Below are positions 1-9,845 of a DNA stretch of 64,000 nt, piece by piece. The DNA is from Streptomyces caelestis (GTDB taxonomy: Bacteria; Actinomycetota; Actinomycetes; Streptomycetales; Streptomycetaceae). The stretch covers positions 124,001 through 188,000 of the forward strand of contig NZ_LGCN01000276.1 of NCBI RefSeq assembly GCF_001279005.1, written 5' to 3'. Position 1 is the first letter of the stretch. Each line of letters starts with the position of its first letter. Position numbers and translations under genes: made by a program. The notes under the pieces are model-generated. The model was not told the origin of the DNA. It made no database searches and saw nothing but the letters and a program-made list of their open reading frames with translations.

Positions 1-895
1 TCTTGCCCTGCGGGTTGGCCGACTGGGCCGCGACGAAGGCGTCGACGCTCTTGACCACGCCCATCTTCTTGAGCTCCTGGCCGATGGCGTACCCGAGGGA
101 ACCCTTGGGGATGACGACGGTCACCTGCTCGCCGTTGCCCGCCCCCGCGAAGTCCGGGGCGCTGCCGAAACGATCCTGGTAGAACTGGTAGCCGAAGTAG
201 CTCACACCGGCGAGGCCGCCGCCGAAGACCACGACCACGACGAGGCAGGCCAGGCCGCTGCGCCGTTTCTTCTCCTTGCCGCCCCGGCCCCGGCGCTCGC
301 TGCGCCCGCTCCGGTCGTCCGGCTCGTCGCCGGCCGCGTCATCGTCGTCGCCACCGCCCGCGAAGAAAGCGTGTTCGCCCTGGTCGGGGCCCGGGTCCCA
401 GTCCGTCTGCGGCTCGGGTTCGGTGCGGCGGCCGGGGGGCTCGGGCGGCGGGTAGGCGTCGGGCGTGCCGTAGTGGTCGGGCTGCTCCCCGCCGTACGTC
501 CCGGCCTGCTGCGCGTACGGGTCCGTCGGGTCGGCGGCGTAGGGGTCCTGCGGGTAGGAGCCCGTGGGCCAGCCGTTCTGGTCGTACTGCGGCTGTTGCT
601 GCTGAGGGGCGTACTGCTGCTGGTCGTACTGGGGCTGTTGCTGCTGGTCGTACTGCGGGGGCTGCTGCTGGTCGTACTGCGGGTGCTGCTGCCCGCCGTA
701 TCCGTGCTGCTCCCCGGCGCCCCAGTCGCCGTACTGCTGGTGCGTCTGCGGCTCCTGCGGATAGTGCTGTGGCCGGTCGCCGTAGGGGGACTGCTGACCC
801 TGCTGGGTCTGCTGTCCGCCCCATCCGCCGTCCCCGTACAACGGGTCGTCCGGACGCCACGGTTCGGAGCCCTGGCCCCGGCCATACTCAGTCAT
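1..895 (-). CDS. mltG: Endolytic transglycosylase MltG, C-terminal part cut by the window
   Basis: The gene starts at the ATG at 893-895 behind a GGGGA ribosome site and runs off the left end, so only about 298 residues are seen. The first ~210 residues are hydrophilic; residues ~65-102 repeat Gln/Tyr/Asp-rich units (QYDQQQ), then an Arg/Lys-rich stretch leads into one membrane segment at ~214-236. After the membrane comes a region (VTVVIPKGSLGYAIGQELKK) typical of the LysM-like start of YceG/MltG proteins. MltG cleaves nascent peptidoglycan at the membrane and sets glycan length (family knowledge). The order mltG-ruvX-alaS downstream of one another is the usual actinobacterial one and supports the call. 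The catalytic glutamate lies outside the window, so activity cannot be checked. Confidence 0.85.
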   Translation of the reverse strand, partial: MTEYGRGQGSEPWRPDDPLYGDGGWGGQQTQQGQQSPYGDRPQHYPQEPQTHQQYGDWGAGEQHGYGGQQHPQYDQQQPPQYDQQQQPQYDQQQYAPQQQQPQYDQNGWPTGSYPQDPYAADPTDPYAQQAGTYGGEQPDHYGTPDAYPPPEPPGRRTEPEPQTDWDPGPDQGEHAFFAGGGDDDDAAGDEPDDRSGRSERRGRGGKEKKRRSGLACLVVVVVFGGGLAGVSYFGYQFYQDRFGSAPDFAGAGNGEQVTVVIPKGSLGYAIGQELKKMGVVKSVDAFVAAQSANPQGK

Positions 896-1022
896 CGATC
901 CCCTAGAGCCGCGAGGCGGTGGGCGCGCGGCCACCTGAAGACCACGGCTCCCGTACCGCCTCTCTCTGTGCGGCGGCTGTTCGAACACCGACCGCATCGC
1001 GCGGAACGTTACCGTACCGCGA

Positions 1023-1526
1023 TCAGATGACCACTTCGACGCCCTCACCGGGTGGTCTGCCTGACACCCGTTCGGATTCCAGCGCCTGCTGGAGGATGAT
1101 CACGGCGGCGGCCTGGTCGATGACCGAGCGGCCCTTCTTGGACCTGACGCCGGAGGCGCGCAGCCCCTGGCTCGCCGTGACCGTGGTCATCCGCTCGTCG
1201 ACCAGGCGCACCGGAACGGGCGCGATGCCACGGGCCAGCTCCTGCGCGAAGCCCCTGACCTTGGCCGCGGCCGGGCCCTCTCCCCCCTTGAGGGAGCGAG
1301 GGAGACCGACGACGACCTCGACCGGCTCGTACTCCTCGACGAGCTGCCGCAGCCTGCGGTGGGCGGCGGGGACGTCCCGGCCGGGGACGGTCTCGACCGG
1401 GGTGGCGAGGATCCCGTCGGGGTCGCACGAGGCGACCCCGATGCGGGCGTCCCCGACGTCGATCGCGAGGCGGCGGCCGCGGCGCATCGCCGGGCCGTCC
1501 GCCTGCTCGTTCACCGGGTCGTTCAC
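1023..1526 (-). CDS. ruvX: RuvX/YqgF family putative pre-16S rRNA nuclease / Holliday junction resolvase
   Basis: A 167-residue RNase H-fold protein. Visible motifs are [13 protein letters not shown] near residue 20, [14 protein letters not shown] in the middle and [10 protein letters not shown] followed by a [10 protein letters not shown] helix, the standard YqgF acidic-residue pattern. YqgF proteins trim the 5' end of pre-16S rRNA and have been proposed as resolvases. The GTG start overlaps the alaS stop (GTGA), so it is translationally coupled to alaS and very likely co-transcribed with it and mltG. A second in-frame ATG at residue 14 (MRRGRR) is an alternative start. Length is normal for the family. 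Confidence 0.9.
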   Translation of the reverse strand: MNDPVNEQADGPAMRRGRRLAIDVGDARIGVASCDPDGILATPVETVPGRDVPAAHRRLRQLVEEYEPVEVVVGLPRSLKGGEGPAAAKVRGFAQELARGIAPVPVRLVDERMTTVTASQGLRASGVRSKKGRSVIDQAAAVIILQQALESERVSGRPPGEGVEVVI

Positions 1527-4192
1527 TTGGCGGTGTCCGCCACGAGCCGCTCGACGGCGTCGACGGCCTCGCCGATGGCGGCCGGGTTCTGGCCGCCGCC
1601 CTGGGCGACGTCCGGCTTGCCGCCACCGCCGCCGCCGAGGGTCTTGGCGGCCGTGCGAACCAGTTCACCGGCCTTGAGGCCGCGCTCGCGGGCGGCGTCG
1701 TTGGTGGCGATGACCGTCAGCGGCTTGCCGTTGTTCACGGTGAACAGGGCGACGACTACGGCCCGGCCGCCCTGGATGCGGCCCCGCACGTCGAGGACCA
1801 GCTTGCGCAGGTCGTCCGGCGTGGTGCCGTCGGGGACCTGGCCGGTGACGACGGCGATGCCGCGGACGTCCTTGGCTGACTCGGCGAGACCGGCGGCGGC
1901 CTGGAGCACCTTCTCGGCGCGGAACTTCTCGATCTCCTTCTCGGCGTCCTTGAGCTTGCCGAGCATGGCGGAGACCTTCTCCGGGAGCTCCTCCGGGCGG
2001 CCCTTGATCAGTTCCTGGAGCTGGGCGACGACCGTGTGCTCACGGGCGAGGAAGTTGTAGGCGTCCACGCCGACCAGGGCCTCGATACGGCGCACGCCGG
2101 AGCCGATGGACGACTCGCCGAGCAGCTTCACCAGGCCCAGCTGGGCGGTGTTGTGCACGTGGGTGCCGCCGCACAGTTCCTTGGAGAAGTCTCCGATGGT
2201 CACGACGCGCACGCGCTCGCCGTACTTCTCGCCGAACTCGGCGATGGCCCCCTGCTTCTTGGCCTCGTCGATGCCCATGACGTCGGCGCGCACGTCGAGG
2301 TCGCGGGCGAGCACCTCGTTGATCTTCTGCTCGACGTCGGTCATCACGGCCGTCGGTACGGCGGACGGGGAGCCGAAGTCGAAGCGGAAGCGGCCGGGCT
2401 GGTTCTCGGAACCGGCCTGGGCGGCCGTGGGGCCGAGGGCGTCGCGCAGCGCCTGGTGGGTGAGGTGGGTGGCCGAGTGGGCGCGGGCGATGGCGGTACG
2501 GCGGCGGCCGTCGATGGAGGCCTGGGCCTTGGCGCCGACGGTGACCTCGCCGACCTGGACGACGCCCTTGTGGACGTACACGCCCGGGACCGGCTTCTGG
2601 CAGTCGCGGATCTCGATGACGGCACCGGTGTCGACCTTGATGCGGCCGGTGTCGCCGATCTGGCCGCCGCCCTCGGCGTAGAACGGGGTGCGGTCGAGGA
2701 CGATCTCGACCTCGTCGCCCTCGGTGGCGGCCGGGGAGGAGGCGCCGTCGACGAGGATGCCGACGATCGTGGACTCGCTCTCGGTGTCGGTGTAGCCGAC
2801 GAAGTCGGTGGCGCCGGCCTGGTCGGCGATCTCCCGGTAGGCGCCGGCGCCGGCGTGGCCGGTCTTCTTGGCCTGGGCGTCGGCCTTGGCGCGCTCCCGC
2901 TGCTCCTTCATCAGGCGGCGGAAGCCGTCCTCGTCCACGGAGAGCCCCTGCTCGGCGGCCATCTCCAGGGTGAGGTCGATCGGGAAGCCCCAGGTGTCGT
3001 GGAGCAGGAAGGCCTTGTCGCCGGCGAGGACGGTGCCGCCGGAGGCCTTGGTGTCGCTGACGGCGGTGTCGAGGATGTTGGTGCCGGCCTTCAGCGTCTT
3101 GAGGAAGGCGTTCTCCTCGGCGAGGGCGACCTTCTCGATGCGCTCGCGGTCGGTGATCAGCTCGGGGTACTGCTGGCCCATCATGCCGATGACGACGTCG
3201 ACCAGGTCCTTGACGACCGGACCGGTGGCGCCGAGCAGGCGCATGTTGCGGATGGCGCGGCGCATGATGCGGCGCAGCACGTAGCCGCGGCCCTCGTTGC
3301 CGGGGGTGACGCCGTCGCCGATGAGCATCACGGAGGTGCGCATGTGGTCGGTGACCACGCGGAGCGAGACGTCGGAGGCGTGGGCGTCGCCGTAGGCCAC
3401 GCCGGTCAGCTCGGTGGCCTTGTCGATGACGGCCATGGAGGTGTCGATCTCGTACATGTTCTGCACGCCCTGCAGAATCATGGCGAGCCGCTCGAGGCCG
3501 AGGCCCGTGTCGATGTTCTGGCTCGGCAGGTCACCGAGGATCGGGTAGTCCTTGCCCGGACCCTCGCCCCGCTCGTACTGCATGAAGACGAGGTTCCAGA
3601 TCTCCACGTACCGCTCGTCGTTGACGGCGGGGCCGCCCTCGGCGCCGAACTCGGGGCCGCGGTCGTAGTTGATCTCGGAGCAGGGACCGCAGGGGCCGGG
3701 GACGCCCATGTCCCAGAAGTTGTCCTTCTTGCCCAGGCGCTGGATGCGCTCCTTGGGCACGCCGACGACCTCGTGCCAGATCCGCTCGGCCTCGTCGTCG
3801 TCCTGGTAGACGGTGATCCACAGGCGCTCGGGGTCGAGGCCGTAACCGCCCTTGTCCTGAGGGCTGGTGAGCAGCTCCCAGGCGAGCTTGACGGCGCCTT
3901 CCTTGAAGTAGTCGCCGAAGGAGAAGTTGCCGCACATCTGGAAGAACGTGCCGTGGCGGGTGGTCTTGCCGACCTCTTCGATGTCGGGGGTGCGCACGCA
4001 CTTCTGCACGCTGGTGGCGCGGTCGAAGGGCGGCTTGACCTCGCCCAGGAAGTAGGGCTTGAAGGGCACCATGCCGGCCGGGACGAGCAGCAGAGTCGGG
4101 TCGTCCGCGATGAGCGACGCCGACGGGACGACGGTGTGCCCGCGCTCCTCGAAGAAGCTCAGCCAGCGGCGGCGGATCTCGGCCGACTCCAT
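1523..4192 (-). CDS. alaS: Alanyl-tRNA synthetase
   Basis: 889 residues, the normal bacterial AlaS length. The N-terminal class II aminoacylation domain is present ([19 protein letters not shown] at the start; [17 protein letters not shown] as motif 2), followed by tRNA recognition, the editing domain with the HSATHLTH zinc-site signature and the downstream CGGTHV cysteine/histidine motif. The C-terminal oligomerisation/DHHA1 domain ends in a glycine-rich [14 protein letters not shown] segment. It charges tRNA-Ala in the cytoplasm and deacylates Ser/Gly-tRNA-Ala. The ATG overlaps the stop of the upstream small gene by one base, and its own stop overlaps the ruvX start, so it sits in a tightly packed operon. 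Nothing in it looks broken. Confidence 0.98.
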   Translation of the reverse strand: MESAEIRRRWLSFFEERGHTVVPSASLIADDPTLLLVPAGMVPFKPYFLGEVKPPFDRATSVQKCVRTPDIEEVGKTTRHGTFFQMCGNFSFGDYFKEGAVKLAWELLTSPQDKGGYGLDPERLWITVYQDDDEAERIWHEVVGVPKERIQRLGKKDNFWDMGVPGPCGPCSEINYDRGPEFGAEGGPAVNDERYVEIWNLVFMQYERGEGPGKDYPILGDLPSQNIDTGLGLERLAMILQGVQNMYEIDTSMAVIDKATELTGVAYGDAHASDVSLRVVTDHMRTSVMLIGDGVTPGNEGRGYVLRRIMRRAIRNMRLLGATGPVVKDLVDVVIGMMGQQYPELITDRERIEKVALAEENAFLKTLKAGTNILDTAVSDTKASGGTVLAGDKAFLLHDTWGFPIDLTLEMAAEQGLSVDEDGFRRLMKEQRERAKADAQAKKTGHAGAGAYREIADQAGATDFVGYTDTESESTIVGILVDGASSPAATEGDEVEIVLDRTPFYAEGGGQIGDTGRIKVDTGAVIEIRDCQKPVPGVYVHKGVVQVGEVTVGAKAQASIDGRRRTAIARAHSATHLTHQALRDALGPTAAQAGSENQPGRFRFDFGSPSAVPTAVMTDVEQKINEVLARDLDVRADVMGIDEAKKQGAIAEFGEKYGERVRVVTIGDFSKELCGGTHVHNTAQLGLVKLLGESSIGSGVRRIEALVGVDAYNFLAREHTVVAQLQELIKGRPEELPEKVSAMLGKLKDAEKEIEKFRAEKVLQAAAGLAESAKDVRGIAVVTGQVPDGTTPDDLRKLVLDVRGRIQGGRAVVVALFTVNNGKPLTVIATNDAARERGLKAGELVRTAAKTLGGGGGGKPDVAQGGGQNPAAIGEAVDAVERLVADTAK

Positions 4193-4572
4193 CAGTGGTC
4201 CTCATTCCGGTTGTACGGGTACGTCGGGTACGTCTGGTGCGTCGGCTTCCGCGCCGGGCCCTCGACGTACTTGGGGCTGTTGCGGTTCTCGATGACGGCG
4301 TAGCCGCGGGGCGCGGGGAGCTCGCGGTCGACGGGGGCGTTGAGCCCGAGCGCGTCACCCAGTTCGGCCTCGCGCCGGGCCATGTGGTCGCGGACCTCGA
4401 GCGCGAAGTCGACCGCGCGGTCCTTGAGCCGACCGCCGGCCTCGATCGCCTTGTTCGCCGCGGTGACGGCGAGGTGCTCGGGCGTCAGCTGCTTGATCTT
4501 GCGGTTGACCTTGGTGGTGGCCCACACTCCGGCGGCGACGCCGCTGGTGAACCAGAACGTTCGGCGGAACAT
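4192..4572 (-). CDS. Small conserved actinobacterial protein (DUF6167-like)
   Basis: 126 residues from the ATG at 4570-4572 ([20 protein letters not shown]). A longer frame continues upstream, but this ATG follows the stop of the preceding gene and gives the compact N-terminus. The first ~22 residues are a short hydrophobic membrane-anchor-like stretch, the middle is an amphipathic helix rich in Lys/Arg/Glu (a [17 protein letters not shown] region), and the tail is Pro/Tyr/Asn-rich. I recall this family as a Streptomyces DUF linked to alaS; its function is not known. It sits between a DUF948 protein and alaS with one-base overlap at its 3' end, so co-expression with alaS is likely. Confidence 0.75.
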   Translation of the reverse strand: MFRRTFWFTSGVAAGVWATTKVNRKIKQLTPEHLAVTAANKAIEAGGRLKDRAVDFALEVRDHMARREAELGDALGLNAPVDRELPAPRGYAVIENRNSPKYVEGPARKPTHQTYPTYPYNRNEDH

Positions 4573-4579
4573 CGCTGGG

Positions 4580-5032
4580 TCAGTCCCTCTTTCCCCGGGT
4601 CCGCTTGTCACGCCGCGCGCCCGGGACGGTGCGGCCCACGATCACGTCGCGCCTCGGCCTCTCGGCCGGGGCGTCGTCCTTGCGGCCGCTGACGGCCCGG
4701 CGCACGCCGTAGCCGAAGGCGGCGACCTTCACCAGGGGGCCGCCGAAGGTGGAGGCCACGGTGGTCGACAGCGCGGAGGCGTTGGAGGTGACCTCCTGGA
4801 CGTCGGAGGCGATCGCGTCGACCCGTTCGATCTGGGTCTGCGCGGAACGCACCGCCGCCGAGGCGTCCGCCAGCAGGGGGACGGCCTGGTCGGTCACGTC
4901 CGCCACGAGCCTGGTGGTCGCCCGGAGCGTCTGGGCCAGCCTCGCCAGCGCGACGGCGAGGAAGGAGACCAGGATCGCCCAGAACACGGCCACCAGGATT
5001 CCGGCCACCTCGCCACCGGACACTGTGTGCAC
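4580..5032 (-). CDS. DUF948 domain protein, single-pass membrane
   Basis: 150 residues from the GTG at 5030-5032 (VHTVSGGEVAGILVAVFWA), chosen because an AAGGGAG site precedes it; an upstream ATG at 5059 in frame has no ribosome site. Residues ~8-30 form one membrane helix, followed by a long alpha-helical segment (ATTRLVADVTDQAVPLLADA) of the DUF948 type, which resembles a methyl-accepting/coiled-coil helix, and then a basic tail. DUF948 proteins are envelope proteins of unknown function (family knowledge). The gene heads the small unit DUF948-DUF6167-alaS-ruvX-mltG, each within a few bases of the next. Confidence 0.8.
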   Translation of the reverse strand: MHTVSGGEVAGILVAVFWAILVSFLAVALARLAQTLRATTRLVADVTDQAVPLLADASAAVRSAQTQIERVDAIASDVQEVTSNASALSTTVASTFGGPLVKVAAFGYGVRRAVSGRKDDAPAERPRRDVIVGRTVPGARRDKRTRGKRD

Positions 5033-5152
5033 CCGCTCCCTTGAAACGCGCCTGAACATCGAGAAAGTCGTGGGGTCGAGCCTATCGCGCCGGTGGCGGG
5101 ACTCCGTACCGGATTACCGTCCGCCACCGGTGGAGCCGCGGGAAGCGACGAC

Positions 5153-5199
5153 GAGCCCGCCGCCTCGCCCGCCCGGAGGGGCGGGGAGACGGCGGGCTC
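5153..5199 (-). terminator. Hairpin downstream of rpsD
   Basis: A long near-perfect inverted repeat (gagcccgccgcctcgcccgcc against ggcggggagacggcgggctc) begins about 25 bases after the rpsD stop. It lacks a U-run on the minus strand, as is common for Streptomyces hairpin terminators. It probably ends rpsD before the DUF948 operon. Confidence 0.7.
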
Positions 5200-5222
5200 G
5201 GGATACCGCGTGCCTGCCGGGG

Positions 5223-5837
5223 TCAGCGGGCGTAGTACTCGACGACGAGCTGCTCGTCGCAGATCACCGGGATCTCCTTGCGGTTCGGCTCACGGTCCAG
5301 GCGGAACGCCAGGGACTTGAGGTTCACCTGGAGGTAGCGCGGGGTCTCACCGTCGGGGGCGAAGCCGCCTTCACGGGCGATCGTGAAGAGGGTCTTCTCC
5401 TTGCTGCGGTCGCGGACCTGCACGACGTCGTCCGGGCGGACACGGAAGGAGGGCTTGTCGACCTTCTTGCCGTTGACCTGGATGTGACCGTGGACGACCA
5501 TCTGGCGGGCCTGGTAGATCGTGCGGGCGATGCCCGAACGCAGGACCAGCGCGTCGAGACGGCGCTCGAGCTCGATGATCAGGGCCTCACCGGTCTTGCC
5601 CTGCACCTTGGAGGCACGCTCGTAGGCGCGGACGAGCTGACGCTCGGAGAGGTCGTACTGCGCGCGCAGACGCTGCTTCTCCAGCAGACGGACCTTGTAG
5701 TCCGAGTTCTGCTTGCGGCCACGGCCGTGCTCGCCCGGCGGGTAGGGGCGGGCCTCGAAGTACTTGACGGCCTTCGGGGTCAGCGCGATGCCGAGGGCAC
5801 GCGACTTCTTGACCTTGGGGCGGGACTGGTTCGCCAC
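5223..5837 (-). CDS. rpsD: 30S ribosomal protein S4
   Basis: 204 residues, the standard S4 length. The start is the ATG giving [20 protein letters not shown]. It keeps the S4 N-terminal basic domain, the [16 protein letters not shown] loop and the S4 RNA-binding fold with [31 protein letters not shown]4 nucleates assembly of the 30S body on 16S rRNA. It lies alone here rather than in the alpha operon of other bacteria, which is normal for Streptomyces. The N-terminus lacks the four-cysteine zinc site, so this is the C-minus (zinc-free) S4 type. Confidence 0.97.
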   Translation of the reverse strand: MANQSRPKVKKSRALGIALTPKAVKYFEARPYPPGEHGRGRKQNSDYKVRLLEKQRLRAQYDLSERQLVRAYERASKVQGKTGEALIIELERRLDALVLRSGIARTIYQARQMVVHGHIQVNGKKVDKPSFRVRPDDVVQVRDRSKEKTLFTIAREGGFAPDGETPRYLQVNLKSLAFRLDREPNRKEIPVICDEQLVVEYYAR

Positions 5838-6142
5838 TTCTCTTCCTTTTCCTTTTCGGCTGCCTCAGGGTTACGGGAGGTCGCATCCGCAGCCGGGGAA
5901 TTCCCCTCAGGCCCGCGAGAGACTTGATGGGCAGCCGCTCCCCTGGACTGGGCACATACGTGCAGCACACGAACGGCCCACCGACCGGTCCCGGGACTTA
6001 CGGGGGGGGGTGGTGGGCTGCCCGCGACACCTACGACGGTGCGCGACGCTCCTGGATCGAAGGATCCGGCTGGGTGTCCCGCCTGAGGCGCCGACCGGAG
6101 CCGGACACGGGACTCAGCACTCCGGAAGAGTCTACAGGGTGG
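5838..6142. other. Gene-free stretch upstream of rpsD
   Basis: About 305 bases with no credible coding frame. It should carry the rpsD promoter and leader; an AAGGAAAAGGAAGAGA purine run just before the ATG is the ribosome site. A run of ten G residues lies near 6001-6010. I could not identify a specific S4-binding autoregulatory structure by eye. Confidence 0.6.
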
Positions 6143-7498
6143 TCAGGACCGCTTCCGACCGAGGTGCTTCCTGGTCCACTCCACCGCGTCCGCGTACCGC
6201 GCCTCCGCGCCGTGCCGGGTGGGTTCGTAGTACGTGCGCTCCTTCAGGGCGTCCGGCGCGTACTGCTGCGCGGCGATGCCCTCGGGCAGGTCGTGCGGGT
6301 AGGTGTAGCCCTTCCCGTGCCCCAGCTTCGTCGCGCCCTTGTAGTGGCCGTCCCGCAGGTGGGACGGCACCGGCCCGGCCAGTCCCTTGCGCACGTCGTC
6401 CAGGGCGGCGCCGATCGCCGTGGTGGCGGCGTTGGACTTGGGCGCGAGGGCGAGGGCGATGGTGGCGTGGCTGAGGGTGAGGGCGGCCTCGGGGAAGCCG
6501 ATCATGGCGACGGCCTGGGCGGCGGCGACGGCGATCGGCAGCGCGTTCGGGTCGGCGAGGCCGATGTCCTCGCTGGCGGAGATCATCAGGCGGCGGGCGA
6601 TGAAGCGGGGGTCCTCGCCGGCCTCGATCATGCGGGCCAGGTAGTGCAGGGCGGCGTCCACGTCGGAGCCGCGGATGGACTTGATCAGGGCACTGGCGAC
6701 GTCGTAGTGCTGGTCGCCGACGCGGTCGTACTTCACCGCGGCCCGGTCGACCGTCTCCTCCAGCGTGGCCAGGGTGATCGCCGCCTCGCCCTTGTCCAGC
6801 GCGGCCCCGGCGGCGGCCTCCAGGGCGGTCAGCGCGCGGCGGGCGTCGCCGCCGGCGATGCGCAGCAGGTGGTCCTCGGTGTCCTCGGGGAGCGTGACGG
6901 CGCTCCTCAGGCCCCGTTCGTCGGTGAGGGCGCGCTTCAGCAGGTCCCTGATGTCGTCGTCGGTGAGCGGTTCGAGGGTGAGCAGCAGGGACCGGGAGAG
7001 CAGCGGGGAGATGACCGAGAAGTAGGGGTTCTCGGTGGTCGCGGCGATCAGGGTGACCCAGCGGTTCTCCACGGCCGGGAGCAGGGAGTCCTGCTGGGCC
7101 TTGCTGAAGCGGTGGATCTCGTCGAGGAAGAGGACGGTCTCCTGGCCGTACCCGCCGGAGGCGCGGCGGGCGCCGTCGATGACCGCACGGACCTCCTTGA
7201 CGCCCGCGGTGATCGCCGACAGCTCGACGAAGCGCTTGTTGGTGGCCTTGGAGACGACGTAGGCCAGGGTCGTCTTGCCGGTGCCGGGCGGGCCCCAGAG
7301 GATGACCGAGGAGGGTCCCGCGGGGCCCGAGGCGCTTTCGCCGACCAGTCTGCGCAGGGGGGAGCCCGGCTTCAGCAGGTGCTGCTGGCCCACCACCTCG
7401 TCGAGGGTGCGCGGGCGCATCCGGACCGCCAGAGGGCTGCCGGTCGGGTCCTTCTCCTGGCGTTCTTCTGCTGCGGCGGTGAACAGGTCGGGCTCCAC
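6143..7498 (-). CDS. rarA: Replication-associated recombination protein A (MgsA/RarA AAA+ ATPase)
   Basis: 451 residues. The N-terminus has the RarA signature [20 protein letters not shown], then Walker [11 protein letters not shown], Walker [17 protein letters not shown], sensor-1 [12 protein letters not shown] and the C-terminal tetramerisation/clamp-loader-like domain ending in [18 protein letters not shown]. RarA works at stalled forks with RecA and SSB (family knowledge). The context (VKOR upstream, rpsD downstream) is not functional. The ATG start at 7498 gives [14 protein letters not shown], typical of actinobacterial RarA. Confidence 0.95.
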   Translation of the reverse strand: MEPDLFTAAAEERQEKDPTGSPLAVRMRPRTLDEVVGQQHLLKPGSPLRRLVGESASGPAGPSSVILWGPPGTGKTTLAYVVSKATNKRFVELSAITAGVKEVRAVIDGARRASGGYGQETVLFLDEIHRFSKAQQDSLLPAVENRWVTLIAATTENPYFSVISPLLSRSLLLTLEPLTDDDIRDLLKRALTDERGLRSAVTLPEDTEDHLLRIAGGDARRALTALEAAAGAALDKGEAAITLATLEETVDRAAVKYDRVGDQHYDVASALIKSIRGSDVDAALHYLARMIEAGEDPRFIARRLMISASEDIGLADPNALPIAVAAAQAVAMIGFPEAALTLSHATIALALAPKSNAATTAIGAALDDVRKGLAGPVPSHLRDGHYKGATKLGHGKGYTYPHDLPEGIAAQQYAPDALKERTYYEPTRHGAEARYADAVEWTRKHLGRKRS

Positions 7499-7541
7499 GC
7501 TGAAACCCTAAAGCACCGCGCCGACAGCCCGGGGCGGGCGG

Positions 7542-8210
7542 TCAGCTGGTCCAGAACTCCCACCAGCGGGTCAGGATCAGCATGCCGATGATGCCGATGT
7601 GCAGGACCGGCATGACCCAGGTGAACTCGCCGAAGAAGCCCTTCAGCCAGCCCGGGGCGGGCAGGAAGCCCTGGCGGACGTTGAACGACGTCACGTACCA
7701 GAACATGATGATCGTGGCGACCCAGGCCAGGCAGCACCACAGGCACAGGGCGTTGATCCGGTACAGGGACTGGAACATCAGCCAGGCGCAGAAGACGGTG
7801 CCGAAGAGCGTGCCGGCGTTGAAGGTGAGCCAGTACCAGCGCGGGAAGCGGGCCCGGGCGAGCAGGCTCATGCCGACGCAGACGACGATGCCGTAGGTGA
7901 CGAGGCCGAGCATCGGGTTGGGGAAGCCGAAGACGGAGGCCTGGTCGCTCTCCATGACGCTGCCGCAGGAGACGACGGGGTTGAGGCTGCACCCGGGGAC
8001 GAACGTCTCGCCCTTGACCTTGGCCTCGAGCAGCTTGAACTTGTCGAGGGTGATCACCCACGCAGCGAGCACGCCGGCGGCTCCGGTGATCACCAGGAGC
8101 AGGGCGAAGGCCCGGCCGGCGCCCTCCGTGCGCGGCACGGAGGCGGGAGGCCGCGGTGCGGCCGAGGGCTCGGGCTCCATGTCGACGTCCCTGACTGTCG
8201 TCTTGCTCAT
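7542..8210 (-). CDS. Vitamin K epoxide reductase (VKOR) family membrane protein
   Basis: 222 residues from the ATG at 8208-8210 (MSKTTVRDVDMEPEP). A Pro/Ala-rich cytoplasmic N-terminus is followed by about five membrane helices. The two VKOR cysteine sites are visible: a pair-like loop (GCSLNPVVSCGSVM) and the catalytic CxxC (LCLWCC). VKOR homologues reoxidise Dsb/thioredoxin-fold partners with a quinone and so drive disulfide formation in exported proteins. No thioredoxin-fold partner is adjacent; the DsbA-like gene at 49 kb is cytosolic by sequence. An in-frame GTG further upstream would extend it by 30 residues but has no better ribosome site. Confidence 0.9.
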   Translation of the reverse strand: MSKTTVRDVDMEPEPSAAPRPPASVPRTEGAGRAFALLLVITGAAGVLAAWVITLDKFKLLEAKVKGETFVPGCSLNPVVSCGSVMESDQASVFGFPNPMLGLVTYGIVVCVGMSLLARARFPRWYWLTFNAGTLFGTVFCAWLMFQSLYRINALCLWCCLAWVATIIMFWYVTSFNVRQGFLPAPGWLKGFFGEFTWVMPVLHIGIIGMLILTRWWEFWTS

Positions 8211-8533
8211 CACGCCGATTCCGTCACTGGGGAGTGTGGACCTGCTTCGGGCAGGGCCATTGTGCCGTACGGGGCCGCGGGTTCGCCGTTGTGCGGACAT
8301 AAGTGCGTACCGGCGTTCGCCCGTGAGCGTGCAGTTTCGGCCGATGTCTGTACCCCAGTGGCACAGGCGAGCGATACCGCATGGGGGCAGGCGCCGGAAA
8401 CCGGTGACAAGGGCTCCCGACGCTCGTCGTACCGGACGCTCCGCCCCCGGTTCCCCGCCGGCGCGGGGGTGGTCCGGGCGCGGTGGACAACGCGAACCGC
8501 GGCGGAGCGTGCTCCCCGCCGAGGCGGGGTCTC
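8211..8533. other. Gene-free stretch between VKOR and hisS
   Basis: About 320 bases without a credible frame on either strand. It holds the VKOR promoter region at its left end and, at its right end, the hisS terminator. The middle (8420-8530) is GC-rich with several short dyads but nothing I can name. Confidence 0.5.
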
Positions 8534-8567
8534 GGCGGGCCGGACGGCTGGAGCCGTCCGGCCCGCC
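8534..8567 (-). terminator. hisS terminator hairpin
   Basis: A perfect 16-bp stem (ggcgggccggacggct with agccgtccggcccgcc) with a two-base apparent loop, starting three bases after the hisS TAA stop. Confidence 0.85.
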
Positions 8568-8570
8568 CCG

Positions 8571-9833
8571 TTACGCGAGTCGCGACTCCAGCTCGGCCAC
8601 GATCTCGTTCACACCGACCGCCGACTGCTCGCCGGACTCCATGTCCTTGAGTTGCACCACGCCCTCGGCGAGGTCGCGTTCGCCCAGGACCAGGGCGTAG
8701 CGGGCGCCTGAGCGGTTGGCGGCCTTCATCGCGGCCTTGAGGCCCTTGCCGCCGTAGGAGAAGTCCGCGGCCACGCCGTTCTTGCGCAGCTCGGTGACCT
8801 TGGCGAACAGCACCCGACGGGCCTCCTCGCCGAGCGGGACGGCGAACACGCTGGCGGTGGGGGGGAGTTCGAGCTCGACGCCCTCCGCCTCCAGGGCCAG
8901 CACGGTGCGGTCGACGCCCAGGGCCCAGCCGACGGACGGCAGCGCGGGGCCGCCGATCATCTCGGACAGGCCGTCGTAGCGGCCGCCGCCACCCACCGCG
9001 GACTGGGAGCCGAGACCGTCGTGGACGAACTCGAAGGTGGTACGCGTGTAGTAGTCCAGGCCGCGCACCAGCTTGGGGTCGTCCTCGAAGGAAACGCCCG
9101 CCGCCGTGATCAGCTCGCGGACCTCCTCGTGGTAGGCCTTGCAGGCGTCGCAGAGGTAGTCGCGCAGCAGCGGCGCACCTGTCAGCTGCTTCTGCACCGC
9201 CTCCCGCTTGTCGTCCAGGACGCGCAGCGGGTTGATCTCCGCGCGGCGCAGCGTGTCCTCGTCCAGGTCGAGGCCGCGCAGGAAGTCCTGCAGCGCGGCC
9301 CGGTACACCGGGCGGCACTCCTGGTCGCCGAGGCTGTTGAGCAGGATGCGGAAGTCGCGCAGGCCCAGCGAGCGGTACGCCTGGTCGGCGAGGATGATCA
9401 GCTCGGCGTCGAGCGCCGGGTCCTCCGCGCCGATCGCCTCGGCTCCGACCTGGGAGAAGTGGCGGTAACGGCCCTTCTGGGGGCGCTCGTAGCGGTAGTA
9501 GGAGCCCGAGTACCAGAGCTTGACCGGGAGGTTGCCCGCCTTGTGCAGGTTGGCCTCCAGGGCGGCGCGCAGCACGGAGGCGGTGCCCTCGGGGCGCAGG
9601 GCGAGCCGGTCGCCGCCCTTGGTCTCGAAGGCGTACATCTCCTTGGTCACGATGTCGGTGGACTCACCGACACCGCGCGCGAACAGTTCGACGTTCTCGA
9701 AGCCGGGCGTCTCGATGTAGCCGTAGCCGGAGCCCCGCAGCGGGGCCGCGATGGCCTCGCGGACGGCGAGGTACTTGGCGCTGTCCGGCGGGATCAGGTC
9801 GTACGTGCCCTTGGGGGCCTTGAAGGTGCTCAC
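8571..9833 (-). CDS. hisS: Histidyl-tRNA synthetase
   Basis: 420 residues. Class II synthetase motifs are visible: [15 protein letters not shown] at the N-terminus, motif 2 around [20 protein letters not shown], the histidine-A loop [15 protein letters not shown] and motif 3 in [11 protein letters not shown] plus GWALGVDR. The C-terminal anticodon domain ([15 protein letters not shown]) is complete. It charges tRNA-His. The ATG is preceded by a GAGA-type site close to the end of the MBL gene (12 bases), so the two form an operon. Confidence 0.97.
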   Translation of the reverse strand: MSTFKAPKGTYDLIPPDSAKYLAVREAIAAPLRGSGYGYIETPGFENVELFARGVGESTDIVTKEMYAFETKGGDRLALRPEGTASVLRAALEANLHKAGNLPVKLWYSGSYYRYERPQKGRYRHFSQVGAEAIGAEDPALDAELIILADQAYRSLGLRDFRILLNSLGDQECRPVYRAALQDFLRGLDLDEDTLRRAEINPLRVLDDKREAVQKQLTGAPLLRDYLCDACKAYHEEVRELITAAGVSFEDDPKLVRGLDYYTRTTFEFVHDGLGSQSAVGGGGRYDGLSEMIGGPALPSVGWALGVDRTVLALEAEGVELELPPTASVFAVPLGEEARRVLFAKVTELRKNGVAADFSYGGKGLKAAMKAANRSGARYALVLGERDLAEGVVQLKDMESGEQSAVGVNEIVAELESRLA

Positions 9834-9845
9834 GGAAGTCTCTCG

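Noticed and set aside
2036..4303. 755-codon plus-strand frame opposite alaS
   Set aside because: Leu/Val/Ala/Gly-biased antisense shadow; alaS is certain.
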